The notes beneath the pieces are model-generated. The model did no database searches, was not told the origin of the DNA, and was given only the letters and a program-made list of their open reading frames with translations. A program made the position numbers and the translations under genes. A stretch of 64,000 nucleotides of DNA from Kiloniella majae (GTDB lineage Bacteria > Pseudomonadota > Alphaproteobacteria > Kiloniellales > Kiloniellaceae): the NCBI RefSeq assembly GCF_002118315.1, contig NZ_MTSZ01000012.1:16706-80705 (forward strand). The letters are read 5' to 3'. Positions 43,442 through 52,328 of this stretch are shown piece after piece. Numbering within the stretch: position 1 is the first letter of the stretch; every line of letters starts with the position of its first letter.

Positions 43442-45862
43442 ATGAAATCACATACTCGTGTCGCCGTTATCGGTGGCGGTGTCGTTGGTTGTTCTGTTCT
43501 TTACCACCTGACAAAGCTCGGGTGGAGCGATGTGATGTTGATTGAAAGATCAGAGCTTACATCTGGTTCAACATGGCATGCAGCTGGCGGTTTTCATACT
43601 TTGAACGCAGATACAAATATGGCTGCCCTGCAAGGCTATACAATTCGGCTTTATAAAGAACTTGAGGAAATCACCGGTATGTCTTGCGGTTTGCATCATG
43701 TTGGTGGTGTTACTTTGGCCTCGACACCTGAACGCATGGATTTCCTCAAGGCTGAGCGCGCAAAGCACCGCTATATGGGGTTGGACACTGAGATTGTTAG
43801 CCCCGAAGAAATAAAAAAATTATCACCGATTACCAATATCGATGGTGTTATCGGGGCGCTTTACGATCCGCTTGACGGACATCTTGATCCTTCAGGTACA
43901 ACACATGCCTACGCCAAAGCGGCAAAGATGGCCGGAGCAGAAATTGTTTTGCGTAATCCTGTACTAGAGCTCAATCCACAGGCTGACGGTTCCTGGGAAG
44001 TTGTTACAAAAGAAGGTACAGTGATTGCCGAGCACATCGTGAATGCGGGCGGTTTGTGGGCGCGTGAAGTTGGTGAAATGGCTGGGGTTTATATGCCTCT
44101 CCATCCGATGGAACATCAGTATCTTGTCACTGAAGATGCGCCCGAAGTCTATGAATTGGACAGCGAGTTGCCACATGTGATGGATCCCGAAGGGGAAAGC
44201 TATCTCCGGCAAGAGGGAAGAGGTCTTTGCATTGGATTTTACGAGCAAGCCTGTGATGCATGGGCCGAGCGTGGTACCCCAATGGACTTTGGCCATGAAC
44301 TTTTAAATAACAATCTGGATCGTATTGGTGATTCATTAGAGTTTGCCTTTAAGCGTTTCCCTGTTCTGGAGCGTGTCGGGGTTAAAACGGTTATCAATGG
44401 ACCTTTTACTTTTGCACCTGATGGAAACCCACTTGTTGGACCTGTTCCCGGATTGCGGAACTACTGGTCAGCTTGCGGCGTTATGGCTGGGTTCTCACAG
44501 GGTGGTGGAGTTGGTTTAACTCTGGCGGAATGGATGATCGAAGGCGAACCATCAAGGGATGTCTTTGCTATGGATGTTGCCCGTTTTGGGGATTGGATCA
44601 CACCGGGATATACACGGGCCAAAGTAAAAGAAAATTATCAACGGCGCTTTTCTGTTTCGTACCCAAATGAAGAATTGCCTGTCGCGCGTCCACATCAAAC
44701 AACCCCGGCTTATCATATATGGAAAGAGCAGCGAGCGGTGTTTGGTGCTGCATACGGTATGGAAGCCGTGAATTATTTTGCGCCAGAGGGTGAGCCACTA
44801 GAAGAAACGCCTAGTTTTCGACGCAGTAATGCGTTTGATGCGGTTGCCGCTGAATGCTGTGCTGTTCGTGAAGCCGTTGGCATTAACGAAGTTCATAATT
44901 TTGGAAAGTATCGGGTTACGGGGAAGGGGGCACGGGATTGGCTGGATGTGATTATGGCTGGCCGAATTCCAAAACAGGGACGGTTGGCGCTTAATCCTAT
45001 GTTGAGCCACAAGGGCAATTTGATTGGTGATTTCACAGTGTCCTGTTTAGATGATCATGAGTTTATGGTAACGGCATCTTTTGGAATGCAGGCAGCACAT
45101 ATGCGTTGGTTTGAAGAAAACCTGCCATCGGATGGTTCTGTTAACGTTGAGAATATCTCGACCAAACGCATTGGTTTTCAGATTGCCGGGCCAAATGCCC
45201 GTGAATTGTTACGTCGCGTGGCTTTCGAAGATGTTTCCGCAGAAAGCTTTAAATTTCTGGATGTCAAAGAGACAGACATTGGTTCCTGTCGTGCACTGGT
45301 CCAAAGGGTTTCCTATACGGGTGATCTTGGGTACGAAATTTATGTGCCGATCGAACGACAGGTTACTCTTTATAATATTCTCGCTGAGGCAGGGCAGGAT
45401 TTAGGTCTCAAGCCTTTTGGTATGCGTGCCATGATGTCGTTGCGGCTGGAAAAATCTTTTGGTTCCTGGGGAAGAGAGTTCCGTCCTGACTATATGCCTG
45501 TGGAAACAGGGATGGATCGTTTTACTTCGTACAATAAAAAGGCTGACTTTATTGGGAAAGCTGCGGCACTGAAGGAAAAAGAAGAGGGTGCCAATCGAAA
45601 GCTTTGCACCTTTATTGTTGATGCCGTTGACGCTGATGTGTGGGGGGATGAACCCATTTGGCATAACGGCACGGTTGTTGGCTTTGTAACATCGGGTGGT
45701 TACGCCCACTATAGCAAGAAATCAGTAGCTTACGGATTTTTACCAACCGAGATAACCAAAGATGGTCTTGAGGTGGAAATCGAAGTCCTCGGGGTGATGC
45801 TCAAGGCCAGAATGTTTACAGAGACACTCTTTGATCCCAAAGCAGAAAGAGTGACGGGATAG
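43442..45862 (+). CDS. Dimethylglycine/sarcosine dehydrogenase-like FAD-GcvT fusion
   Basis: An 806-residue protein. The N-terminal DAO domain has VAVIGGGVVGCSVLYHLTKL (residues 7-26) and SGSTWHAAGG, in which H46 corresponds to the covalent FAD histidine of mammalian DMGDH. A middle FAO-type linker follows. The C-terminal GcvT-like folate domain (about residues 430-806) has FGKYRVTGKGARDWLDVIMA, QIAGPNARELLRRVAFEDVS and GYEIYVPIERQVTLYNILAE. The enzyme would demethylate dimethylglycine or sarcosine and pass the one-carbon unit to tetrahydrofolate. Its length fits the DMGDH family. It ends the run starting with the desaturase-like gene. Confidence 0.87.
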   Translation: MKSHTRVAVIGGGVVGCSVLYHLTKLGWSDVMLIERSELTSGSTWHAAGGFHTLNADTNMAALQGYTIRLYKELEEITGMSCGLHHVGGVTLASTPERMDFLKAERAKHRYMGLDTEIVSPEEIKKLSPITNIDGVIGALYDPLDGHLDPSGTTHAYAKAAKMAGAEIVLRNPVLELNPQADGSWEVVTKEGTVIAEHIVNAGGLWAREVGEMAGVYMPLHPMEHQYLVTEDAPEVYELDSELPHVMDPEGESYLRQEGRGLCIGFYEQACDAWAERGTPMDFGHELLNNNLDRIGDSLEFAFKRFPVLERVGVKTVINGPFTFAPDGNPLVGPVPGLRNYWSACGVMAGFSQGGGVGLTLAEWMIEGEPSRDVFAMDVARFGDWITPGYTRAKVKENYQRRFSVSYPNEELPVARPHQTTPAYHIWKEQRAVFGAAYGMEAVNYFAPEGEPLEETPSFRRSNAFDAVAAECCAVREAVGINEVHNFGKYRVTGKGARDWLDVIMAGRIPKQGRLALNPMLSHKGNLIGDFTVSCLDDHEFMVTASFGMQAAHMRWFEENLPSDGSVNVENISTKRIGFQIAGPNARELLRRVAFEDVSAESFKFLDVKETDIGSCRALVQRVSYTGDLGYEIYVPIERQVTLYNILAEAGQDLGLKPFGMRAMMSLRLEKSFGSWGREFRPDYMPVETGMDRFTSYNKKADFIGKAAALKEKEEGANRKLCTFIVDAVDADVWGDEPIWHNGTVVGFVTSGGYAHYSKKSVAYGFLPTEITKDGLEVEIEVLGVMLKARMFTETLFDPKAERVTG

Positions 45863-45879
45863 TATTCTCGCTATAAGGT

Positions 45880-45911
45880 AAAGGGTGTTTCTATATATTG
45901 AGACACCCTTT
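45880..45911. terminator. Hairpin between DMGDH-like and dddP-like genes
   Basis: aaagggtgtttc (45880-45891) pairs with gagacacccttt (45900-45911) through 12 pairs including one G-T, with loop tatatatt. It lies between converging genes and could end both transcripts, although the T-run is short. Confidence 0.6.
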
Positions 45912-45956
45912 GTTCACAGTGGTATTTAGTGAATTTATATTCTTATAACTTACGCA

Positions 45957-47357
45957 TTAAGCCTTCGTCCCTGTTAAACGATCGTCCAGGGGATAAGTTG
46001 AAAGCTGTTCATATCCTGTTTCCGTAATCAGAATTTGGTCTTCAATTTTGACGCCTTCGTGCCCGCCATGGCGACCTACGTAGCTTTCTACACAAACGAC
46101 CATACCGGGTTCTAGCTCTCCTTCGTATCCGACAGCCTTCCAATCCGATGGGTACCGGACAGCAGGATATTCATCACAGAGACCAACGCCATGAAACAGC
46201 ACGGAGTATCTATTCGCTAGATACTCATCGGGTAAACTTTTAGCTTTTAAGGACAGTTCTCTAAAGTTAACTCTAGGTGCCAGCATTTCACGGTTATGGT
46301 CTATTTGCTCCAGAGCCATTTGATATAAGGTGCGTTGTTCGTTACTTGGCGTTCCGTCGCCAGCCAGCCATGTTCTGGAAATATCACAACAGAAGCCATA
46401 GGGACCGATTAGATCTGTATCAAATGCAACAAGATCACCATCTTCGATGATCCGTGAGGACGATTCCTGAAACCAGGGGTTGGTTCGCGGGCCGGAAGAA
46501 AGCAAACGGGTTTCAATCCACTCCCCACCGCGACGAATATTCTCTGCATGCAGGATGGACCACAAATCGTTCTCGCTCATTCCCGGACGCAGGGCGGTTT
46601 CCATTTGATGCATTGCGGCTTCGCAAGCTGTAATGGCACGGCGCATACAGAGTATCTCATCAGGCGATTTTATCTTGCGGGCTTCTTCCATCGCATCTTC
46701 GCCATAGATGACCTCGATACCTTCGCGATTGAGATGGGGAATGCCGTGTGGATCTATCTGGTCAAAAGCCAGACGTTTGTTGCCACCACCATATTGATGC
46801 ACGAGATCAGCCGTTTGTTTGGCCCAATTGGCGGTCTGTTCTTCAATACGGTTACCTGCTTCAAAATAGAACCATGCGATACCGGGATGTACTTCATCAA
46901 CCACTTCAGAATGGTCAGAAAGGTGCTCACAGTTGTGGAAGTCATAAAGTATTACGGGGCCATCTGTAGCAACAAAACAGGCCCGAACCGGATTGTGCAG
47001 GGTCCAGAGCTGCATATTACTGGCATCGGTTGCGTAGCGAACATTTAAGGGATCATAGAGATATATGCCAGCAAGGTCCCTGGCACGGAGTTGCTCGCGA
47101 ATACGGTTCAAGCGATAACGTCGCATAGTGCCAAGGTCAGGTTCTGGTATTTGAGCTGCAAGCCATTCGCTTTCGGCGAGGGTACCGTAACCAATGACGT
47201 GTTGATTTAAGTTGGAAGCTTTGGAACGCGCCCATTCTTCCAACTCTTGAGGATTGGCATTCTCACCGGGGTGTTTTGGAATTTCATAAGGGGCAATCTT
47301 TCGACGATGACGTCCAAATAGATGTCCTGACGTCGCTGATACGTTCTTCATATCCAT
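45957..47357 (-). CDS. dddP: DddP-like DMSP lyase (M24 metallopeptidase fold)
   Basis: A 466-residue protein of the M24/creatinase fold. The metal ligands are D313 and D315 (FDTDLIG), D325 (CCDISRTW), H389 (LFHGVGL), E424 (CVESYVG) and E439 (KIEDQIL). From memory, Ruegeria DddP uses D295, D297, D307, H371, E406 and E421. All six are offset by exactly 18 here, as are the catalytic Y366 and D377 (Y384, D395). The segment GGEWIETRLLSSGPRTNPWF also matches my memory of DddP. DddP cleaves DMSP to dimethyl sulfide and acrylate. Xaa-Pro peptidase, creatinase or ectoine hydrolase are alternatives, but the Asp-x-Asp arrangement favours DddP. No acrylate-use genes are adjacent. Confidence 0.8.
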   Translation of the reverse strand: MDMKNVSATSGHLFGRHRRKIAPYEIPKHPGENANPQELEEWARSKASNLNQHVIGYGTLAESEWLAAQIPEPDLGTMRRYRLNRIREQLRARDLAGIYLYDPLNVRYATDASNMQLWTLHNPVRACFVATDGPVILYDFHNCEHLSDHSEVVDEVHPGIAWFYFEAGNRIEEQTANWAKQTADLVHQYGGGNKRLAFDQIDPHGIPHLNREGIEVIYGEDAMEEARKIKSPDEILCMRRAITACEAAMHQMETALRPGMSENDLWSILHAENIRRGGEWIETRLLSSGPRTNPWFQESSSRIIEDGDLVAFDTDLIGPYGFCCDISRTWLAGDGTPSNEQRTLYQMALEQIDHNREMLAPRVNFRELSLKAKSLPDEYLANRYSVLFHGVGLCDEYPAVRYPSDWKAVGYEGELEPGMVVCVESYVGRHGGHEGVKIEDQILITETGYEQLSTYPLDDRLTGTKA

Positions 47358-47575
47358 TATACATCCCTGATTTTTTACGGTACGCGCATAATTTTTATTA
47401 TTATTCCTTATAAAAAATCATGCGGTAGGCCGTTTTTGAGAACAATCATACAATGTAATCAGGATTATGATTATGTGATGCCAAGGGTGATAATTATCGA
47501 TTTTTTACCCTCTTTGCTGTGGAAATACAGCAACTATTCAACAGGATAAGGTAGTTCTGGATACAATTAATTATA

Positions 47576-48577
47576 CTACGTTGATAAACTTCTTAATTGC
47601 TCAACAAGTGAAACTTCGATTGATAGGCCATGCTTTTTTGCGTGATTGTAATTTTTTGATTTGATTTTTCCTGGCAAACGAGAACCTTCCTGGCTTTCAA
47701 TTGACGAACATAAATCATCAATAACAGTTAAAAAATTTGGATTAAATGTCATTGGATTGATTGCTATAACGCATTGACCTGTTTGAGAAGGGCCACCTTT
47801 ATCACCAAAATACGGGCTTGCCTGAGAGCTTAATTGAGCGCCACTCAGTGCTGCGCTAAGGACTTCGACCATTAATGCAATCCCAAATCCTTTATATCCC
47901 CCGCTAGGCAGCATAGATCCTGCAAGTCCGTCTGAAGGATTGACTGTTGGTTTTCCATTAGAGTCAAGGGCCCAGCCTTCTTCGAGTTGATGGCCACTAT
48001 CTCTACGAAGAATTAGTTCTGTCATAGCTACAGCACTGGTGCTTTGATCGATAACAATTTTGGGCGTAGATACTCCGGGAACAGCCATCGCAATTGGATT
48101 TGTACCCAATATAGGTGTTTTACCACCGAGTGGCGCCATAACAGCTGGACAGTTAGCAAAACCTAATCCAATCAAACCATTTTGGGCTAACGGTAAAAGA
48201 AAATGGGACAGAGCCAAGCAGTTAGTTGAATTTTTTACAGTCATTGCAGCAATCCCAGAGCTAAGGGCCGCTTCTTGTAAATGTGGTAATCCAAGTTCGA
48301 TTGCTGGGTGAGCTAGTCCATCCGATGCATCAACGGTAATTGCTGCTGAGGCTTTAATATCTATACTTGGTTTTGCTTTCCCCTTAATTTTTCCAACTTT
48401 TAGTTGTTCACATAAAAGGGGGGTATAAAGTAACCCACAAATGTAATTTCCTTCGCTCTCAGCCCGAACAATAGCCTTTGCGACTGAATACGCAGCATCA
48501 TTTCCTGCACCAAAATTGATCAGGGCATCTTGCGCAAGTTTTTCCAGTACATTGATTGATAGAATGTTTTCAGACAT
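47576..48577 (-). CDS. Ldh2/malate dehydrogenase-family oxidoreductase 1
   Basis: A 333-residue NAD(P)-dependent dehydrogenase of the Ldh2/DpkA family. Motifs include AESEGNYICGLLYTPLLCEQ, VKNSTNCLALSHFLLPLAQN, GLGFANCPAVMAPLGGKTPI, LGTNPIAMAVPG and GGYKGFGIALMVEVLSAALS. Members reduce 2-oxo acids or cyclic imino acids such as pyrroline-2-carboxylate. The ATG at 48577 (SENILSINVLEKLA) is preferred to a TTG at 48592. It is related to the protein at 56422-57435, a second Ldh2-type enzyme flanking the same cluster. A LysR regulator lies directly upstream, co-directional. Confidence 0.83.
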   Translation of the reverse strand: MSENILSINVLEKLAQDALINFGAGNDAAYSVAKAIVRAESEGNYICGLLYTPLLCEQLKVGKIKGKAKPSIDIKASAAITVDASDGLAHPAIELGLPHLQEAALSSGIAAMTVKNSTNCLALSHFLLPLAQNGLIGLGFANCPAVMAPLGGKTPILGTNPIAMAVPGVSTPKIVIDQSTSAVAMTELILRRDSGHQLEEGWALDSNGKPTVNPSDGLAGSMLPSGGYKGFGIALMVEVLSAALSGAQLSSQASPYFGDKGGPSQTGQCVIAINPMTFNPNFLTVIDDLCSSIESQEGSRLPGKIKSKNYNHAKKHGLSIEVSLVEQLRSLST

Positions 48578-48616
48578 AGGTTTTGTACCCAAGTTATTTA
48601 GTGGAACGATATGAAA

Positions 48617-49555
48617 TTATTCGCAAGATGGAACGTCCAGTTTCGTAAAGTTTCCCCCCATGTTGTGTTCGATCTCAGCGATGCGGGTATGTATTTTCTC
48701 GGTCAGAGAAAGAGCGGCGGGAGATAGAAGTGTACCATTACGTTGGAAGAGGCCGACCGTTCGCCGTAACTTTTCATCTGTGAACGGAATGAAGTTTAGA
48801 GAAGTGTCTGTTTCTGGAACCAGTAGTCTGGGAAGTACCGTGACGCCTGCACCAGCTTTTACCAATGCTAAGACAGATGTCACGTTATGCACTGTAATAC
48901 GGCTACTCTCCTGATTTTCCAATATCTCGGGAAGAGTGATTGATTGCGTTATACTGTTCAGTAGTAACTTTTTGTTTTTTAAAAATGATCCCAGTTTTTT
49001 TGAGTTGATGTTTTTATTCGGAAGAGGTGGTGCATCCTCGGCACTACTCACAAGGCCAAGGCTATCCTCGAATAGGGGAGTGAACTCAATACCAGGTAGG
49101 TTTTTTGCCAAACTTGCGACGCCAAATTGAACACGCCCGCTATGAACTGCGTTGATAACACTGCGTGAATCAGCATCTCGAATTTCAATTTCTACTTTAG
49201 GCCACTGGGCGTGGAACGCTTTGATCACCTGTGGTAAAATATGCTCTGCAACAGATGGAACACAGGCAAGAGAAATATACCCGATTTCATTTTTCGCGTA
49301 AGCTCTGATCGCGGAAAAAACTTCGTCACATTGATCGGTTAAATTACGGGCCTGTTCCAATGCAAAAATACCGGTTGGGGTTAAGTTACCTTTACGCTCA
49401 CCAGAAAAAAGTTGGGCATCAAACTCTATTTCAAGCTGCTTAAGGGCCATAGAAACGGCTGATGGTGTTCTACCCAACTGTTTTGCGGCTTCCATCAAGG
49501 AACCGTTTTCTGCAACAGAAACAAAGGTTTTGAGCATGGCAAGGGTGATCGCCAT
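48617..49555 (-). CDS. LysR family transcriptional regulator
   Basis: A 312-residue regulator with an N-terminal helix-turn-helix MLKTFVSVAENGSLMEAAKQ followed by LGRTPSAVSMALKQLEIEFD. The effector-binding domain has GYISLACVPSVAEHILPQVI. It is divergent from the aldehyde dehydrogenase gene across 163 AT-rich bases and upstream of the Ldh2-type gene on its own strand. It may control both directions. Confidence 0.88.
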   Translation of the reverse strand: MAITLAMLKTFVSVAENGSLMEAAKQLGRTPSAVSMALKQLEIEFDAQLFSGERKGNLTPTGIFALEQARNLTDQCDEVFSAIRAYAKNEIGYISLACVPSVAEHILPQVIKAFHAQWPKVEIEIRDADSRSVINAVHSGRVQFGVASLAKNLPGIEFTPLFEDSLGLVSSAEDAPPLPNKNINSKKLGSFLKNKKLLLNSITQSITLPEILENQESSRITVHNVTSVLALVKAGAGVTVLPRLLVPETDTSLNFIPFTDEKLRRTVGLFQRNGTLLSPAALSLTEKIHTRIAEIEHNMGGNFTKLDVPSCE

Positions 49556-49718
49556 TGTTATTTTCCTTTATTCAATAAAATTGAAGTTTTCCTAAATTAT
49601 TTGAATTTGACGAAAGTTGCAAATTTTGCGGAAATGTATCCAAGATTTTTTAGCTAGGCCTCTTTCGACTGTATTGATTTGAAATGCCCGCTGTGTTGAT
49701 TGAAATGAGAAGGTAATC

Positions 49719-51167
49719 ATGTCCAATTTTTCCAATTATATCGCTGGTGAATGGGTTGCCGCTGATGACTACATCAAAAACATAAACCCATCCGATCTGT
49801 CAGACGTTATTGGTCAGTATGCGCAAGCAAGCAGTGCACAACTTGATACTGCGTTGGATGCTGCCAGGCAGGCACAAAAAGTTTGGGCCGCTACTGGGCT
49901 GGAAAAACGCTATAGCGTTTTGATGTCAATTGGCGAAGAAATGAAAAGTCGTGCTGCCGAACTGGGGGAGCTGCTTTCTCGTGAAGAAGGCAAGCCACTT
50001 GCTGAGGGTAAGGGAGAGATCTTCCGCGCCGGGCAGTTCTTTACCTACTATGCGGCTGAAGTGCTTCGTCAAATGGGTGACACGGCTGATTCTGTACGCG
50101 ACGGTATTGAAATTGATGTGCGCCGCGAAGCAATTGGTGTTGTTGCTATCATTTCCCCTTGGAACTTCCCAACAGCGACTGCGACGTGGAAAATTGCCCC
50201 GGCATTGGCATATGGTAACGCGGTCGTATGGAAGCCTGCGAACCTGACCCCGGCAAGCGCCTGGGCATTGGCAGAAATCTTTTCTCGTCATGATCTGCCA
50301 AAAGGACTTTTCAACCTGGTAATGGGGGGCGGTTCTTCCATTGGTCAGCGCCTTGTGGAAAGTGCTGGTGTAGATGCTATTTCATTCACAGGTTCTGTTG
50401 ATGTTGGTCGCGGTATTGCGGCCTCTGCGATGGCAAACATGACGAAAGTTCAGATGGAGATGGGGTCCAAGAACCCATTGGTGGTTATGGATGATGCTGA
50501 TCTTGATCTGGCAGTTTCTTGTGCTGTTGGCGGTGCCTTTGGCGGTACAGGTCAGAAGTGTACAGCTTCGTCTCGTTTGATTGTTCATGAAAAAATCCAC
50601 GATGCATTTGTAGAAAAAGCAAGCGCGGCGACAAAAGCTATGAAAGTCGGACATGCTTTGACCGATGGTGTTCAGCTTGGCCCGGTTGTTAGCGAAACAC
50701 AGCTTAATTCCAATCTTGCCTACATGAAGTTGGCAAAAGAAGAAGGGTGTGAGTTGGTCTGTGGTGGTGATCGTCTGGAGATGGCAACCGAGGGTTATTT
50801 CATGTCTCCGGCTTTGTTCATCAACGGTGACAATTCCATGAAAATCAACCGTGAAGAAATGTTTGCGCCGATTGCCTGTGTTATTAAGGTTAGGTCTTAT
50901 GATGAGGCGTTAAGTGTCTCTAATGATACTGGTTTTGGTTTGACGTCAGGTATTATTACGAACTCACTCGCTCGTGCAAATCACTATCGTCGCAACAGCC
51001 GTACAGGCTGTGTCATGATCAACCTGCCAACTGCGGGCACAGACTACCACGTACCTTTCGGTGGTCGGGGTGATTCAAGTTATGGTCCTCGAGAGCAAGG
51101 TTCTTACGCCGCTGAGTTCTATACTCAGGTCAAAACGTCCTACATCAGCTCTGGTTCCCCAGAGTAA
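49719..51167 (+). CDS. NAD(P)-dependent aldehyde dehydrogenase
   Basis: A 482-residue ALDH-superfamily enzyme. The catalytic cysteine is C281 (GGTGQKCTASSRLIV) and the general base is E247 (VQMEMGSKNPLVV). The cofactor region has ISPWNFPTATATWKIAPALA. The closest pattern is 2,5-dioxovalerate (alpha-ketoglutaric semialdehyde) or succinate-semialdehyde dehydrogenase, rather than betaine aldehyde dehydrogenase, though substrate cannot be settled. AGAAGG precedes the start. It heads a rightward run with a dipeptidase, a BCCT carrier, two unknown proteins and an Ldh2-type enzyme. Ldh2 plus ketoglutarate-semialdehyde dehydrogenase is also seen in hydroxyproline-type routes (inference). Confidence 0.88.
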   Translation: MSNFSNYIAGEWVAADDYIKNINPSDLSDVIGQYAQASSAQLDTALDAARQAQKVWAATGLEKRYSVLMSIGEEMKSRAAELGELLSREEGKPLAEGKGEIFRAGQFFTYYAAEVLRQMGDTADSVRDGIEIDVRREAIGVVAIISPWNFPTATATWKIAPALAYGNAVVWKPANLTPASAWALAEIFSRHDLPKGLFNLVMGGGSSIGQRLVESAGVDAISFTGSVDVGRGIAASAMANMTKVQMEMGSKNPLVVMDDADLDLAVSCAVGGAFGGTGQKCTASSRLIVHEKIHDAFVEKASAATKAMKVGHALTDGVQLGPVVSETQLNSNLAYMKLAKEEGCELVCGGDRLEMATEGYFMSPALFINGDNSMKINREEMFAPIACVIKVRSYDEALSVSNDTGFGLTSGIITNSLARANHYRRNSRTGCVMINLPTAGTDYHVPFGGRGDSSYGPREQGSYAAEFYTQVKTSYISSGSPE

Positions 51168-51220
51168 TCGGCCCCGGAATAATAGGGCCAGAATAATAGA
51201 ACTGAGTAGGAGATATAGGC

Positions 51221-52216
51221 ATGAGCGACAAAAAATCATATGTGATTGACTGTCTTCAATACTGTAATTGGTCAGAAAAGACTTTTGCCCAAATGCGTGA
51301 AGGTGGTGTTGATGCCGTTCATGCCACGATCTGTTATCACGAGATGTTTCGGGAAACTGTAACCAATGTTGAACAGTGGAACCGTTTTTTCGAGCAACAT
51401 GATAGTTTGATTATTCATGGTCGCACGGCGGATGATATTCGCCGTGCCCGTGAAAGTGATCGCACAGCGATTTTCTTTGGGTTTCAAAACTGTTCCCCGA
51501 TTGAAGATGATATTGGACTTGTCGAAATCTGCCACACACTTGGCGCCCGCTTTATGCAACTGTCCTATAACAATCAATCTTTGTTGGCGACAGGATGTTA
51601 CGAAGTCGAAGATCCTGGAATTACCCGGATGGGCAAGCAAGTGATCAAGGAAATGAACCGTGTTGGCCTAGTGGTTGATATGTCTCATTCTGCAGAACGT
51701 TCTACGCTTGAGGCCATTGAGATTTCAGAACGTCCGATTGCAATTACCCATGCCAATCCAAGTTTTTGGCATCCAGCATTGCGTAATAAATCTGATACCG
51801 TTTTGAAAGCATTGGCACAATCTGGCGGTATGGTCGGGTTTTCACTCTATCCTCATCACCTTAAAGGGAAAAGTGACTGCACACTTGAAGATTTCTGTAA
51901 GATGATTGCAAAAACCGCCGAAATGATCGGCGTTGAAAGTATCGGTATCGGGAGTGATCTTTGTCAGGATCAGCCGGACTCTATTGTCGAATGGATGCGT
52001 GTTGGCCGATGGACCAAGACAATCGATTATGGAGAGGGCTCAGCGTCCAACCCCGGTTTTCCTGAAATGCCAGACTGGTTCAGAGATAACAGAGATTTTC
52101 CAAACCTTGCGGCAGGATTGCGGGATGTTGGATTTTCACAAGAAGAAACAGCACAAATTATGGGTATGAACTGGTTTTCATTCTACGAAAACTCTTTTGG
52201 CCCACAAAAGCCTTAA
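51221..52216 (+). CDS. Membrane dipeptidase (peptidase M19 family)
   Basis: A 331-residue zinc-dependent hydrolase of the renal dipeptidase fold. Motifs include YVIDCLQYCNWSEKTFAQMR, FFGFQNCSPIEDDIGLVEIC, QLSYNNQSLLATGCYE, VVDMSHSAERSTLEAIEISE, AITHANPSFWHPALRN and GIGSDLCQDQP. Typical members split dipeptides; clusters of this type suggest a small amide or cyclic amine substrate. TAGGAG at 51207-51212 supports the start. No signal peptide is present, so it is cytoplasmic despite the family name. It lies between the aldehyde dehydrogenase and a BCCT carrier. Confidence 0.85.
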   Translation: MSDKKSYVIDCLQYCNWSEKTFAQMREGGVDAVHATICYHEMFRETVTNVEQWNRFFEQHDSLIIHGRTADDIRRARESDRTAIFFGFQNCSPIEDDIGLVEICHTLGARFMQLSYNNQSLLATGCYEVEDPGITRMGKQVIKEMNRVGLVVDMSHSAERSTLEAIEISERPIAITHANPSFWHPALRNKSDTVLKALAQSGGMVGFSLYPHHLKGKSDCTLEDFCKMIAKTAEMIGVESIGIGSDLCQDQPDSIVEWMRVGRWTKTIDYGEGSASNPGFPEMPDWFRDNRDFPNLAAGLRDVGFSQEETAQIMGMNWFSFYENSFGPQKP

Positions 52217-52328
52217 GAGGCAACAGGTCTAATATTTGACCATTAATACAGTGGGGAGGGGATCACCAATGGGAACAACATTGGAACTCTTCGTGCTGCT
52301 TGATTATGATACTTAGGGAGTAACTTAG

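Noticed and set aside
45957..47357. Creatinase or Xaa-Pro dipeptidase as the primary call
   Set aside because: The Asp-x-Asp metal pair and the full set of DddP-matching positions fit DddP better, though the alternatives are kept in the feature note.
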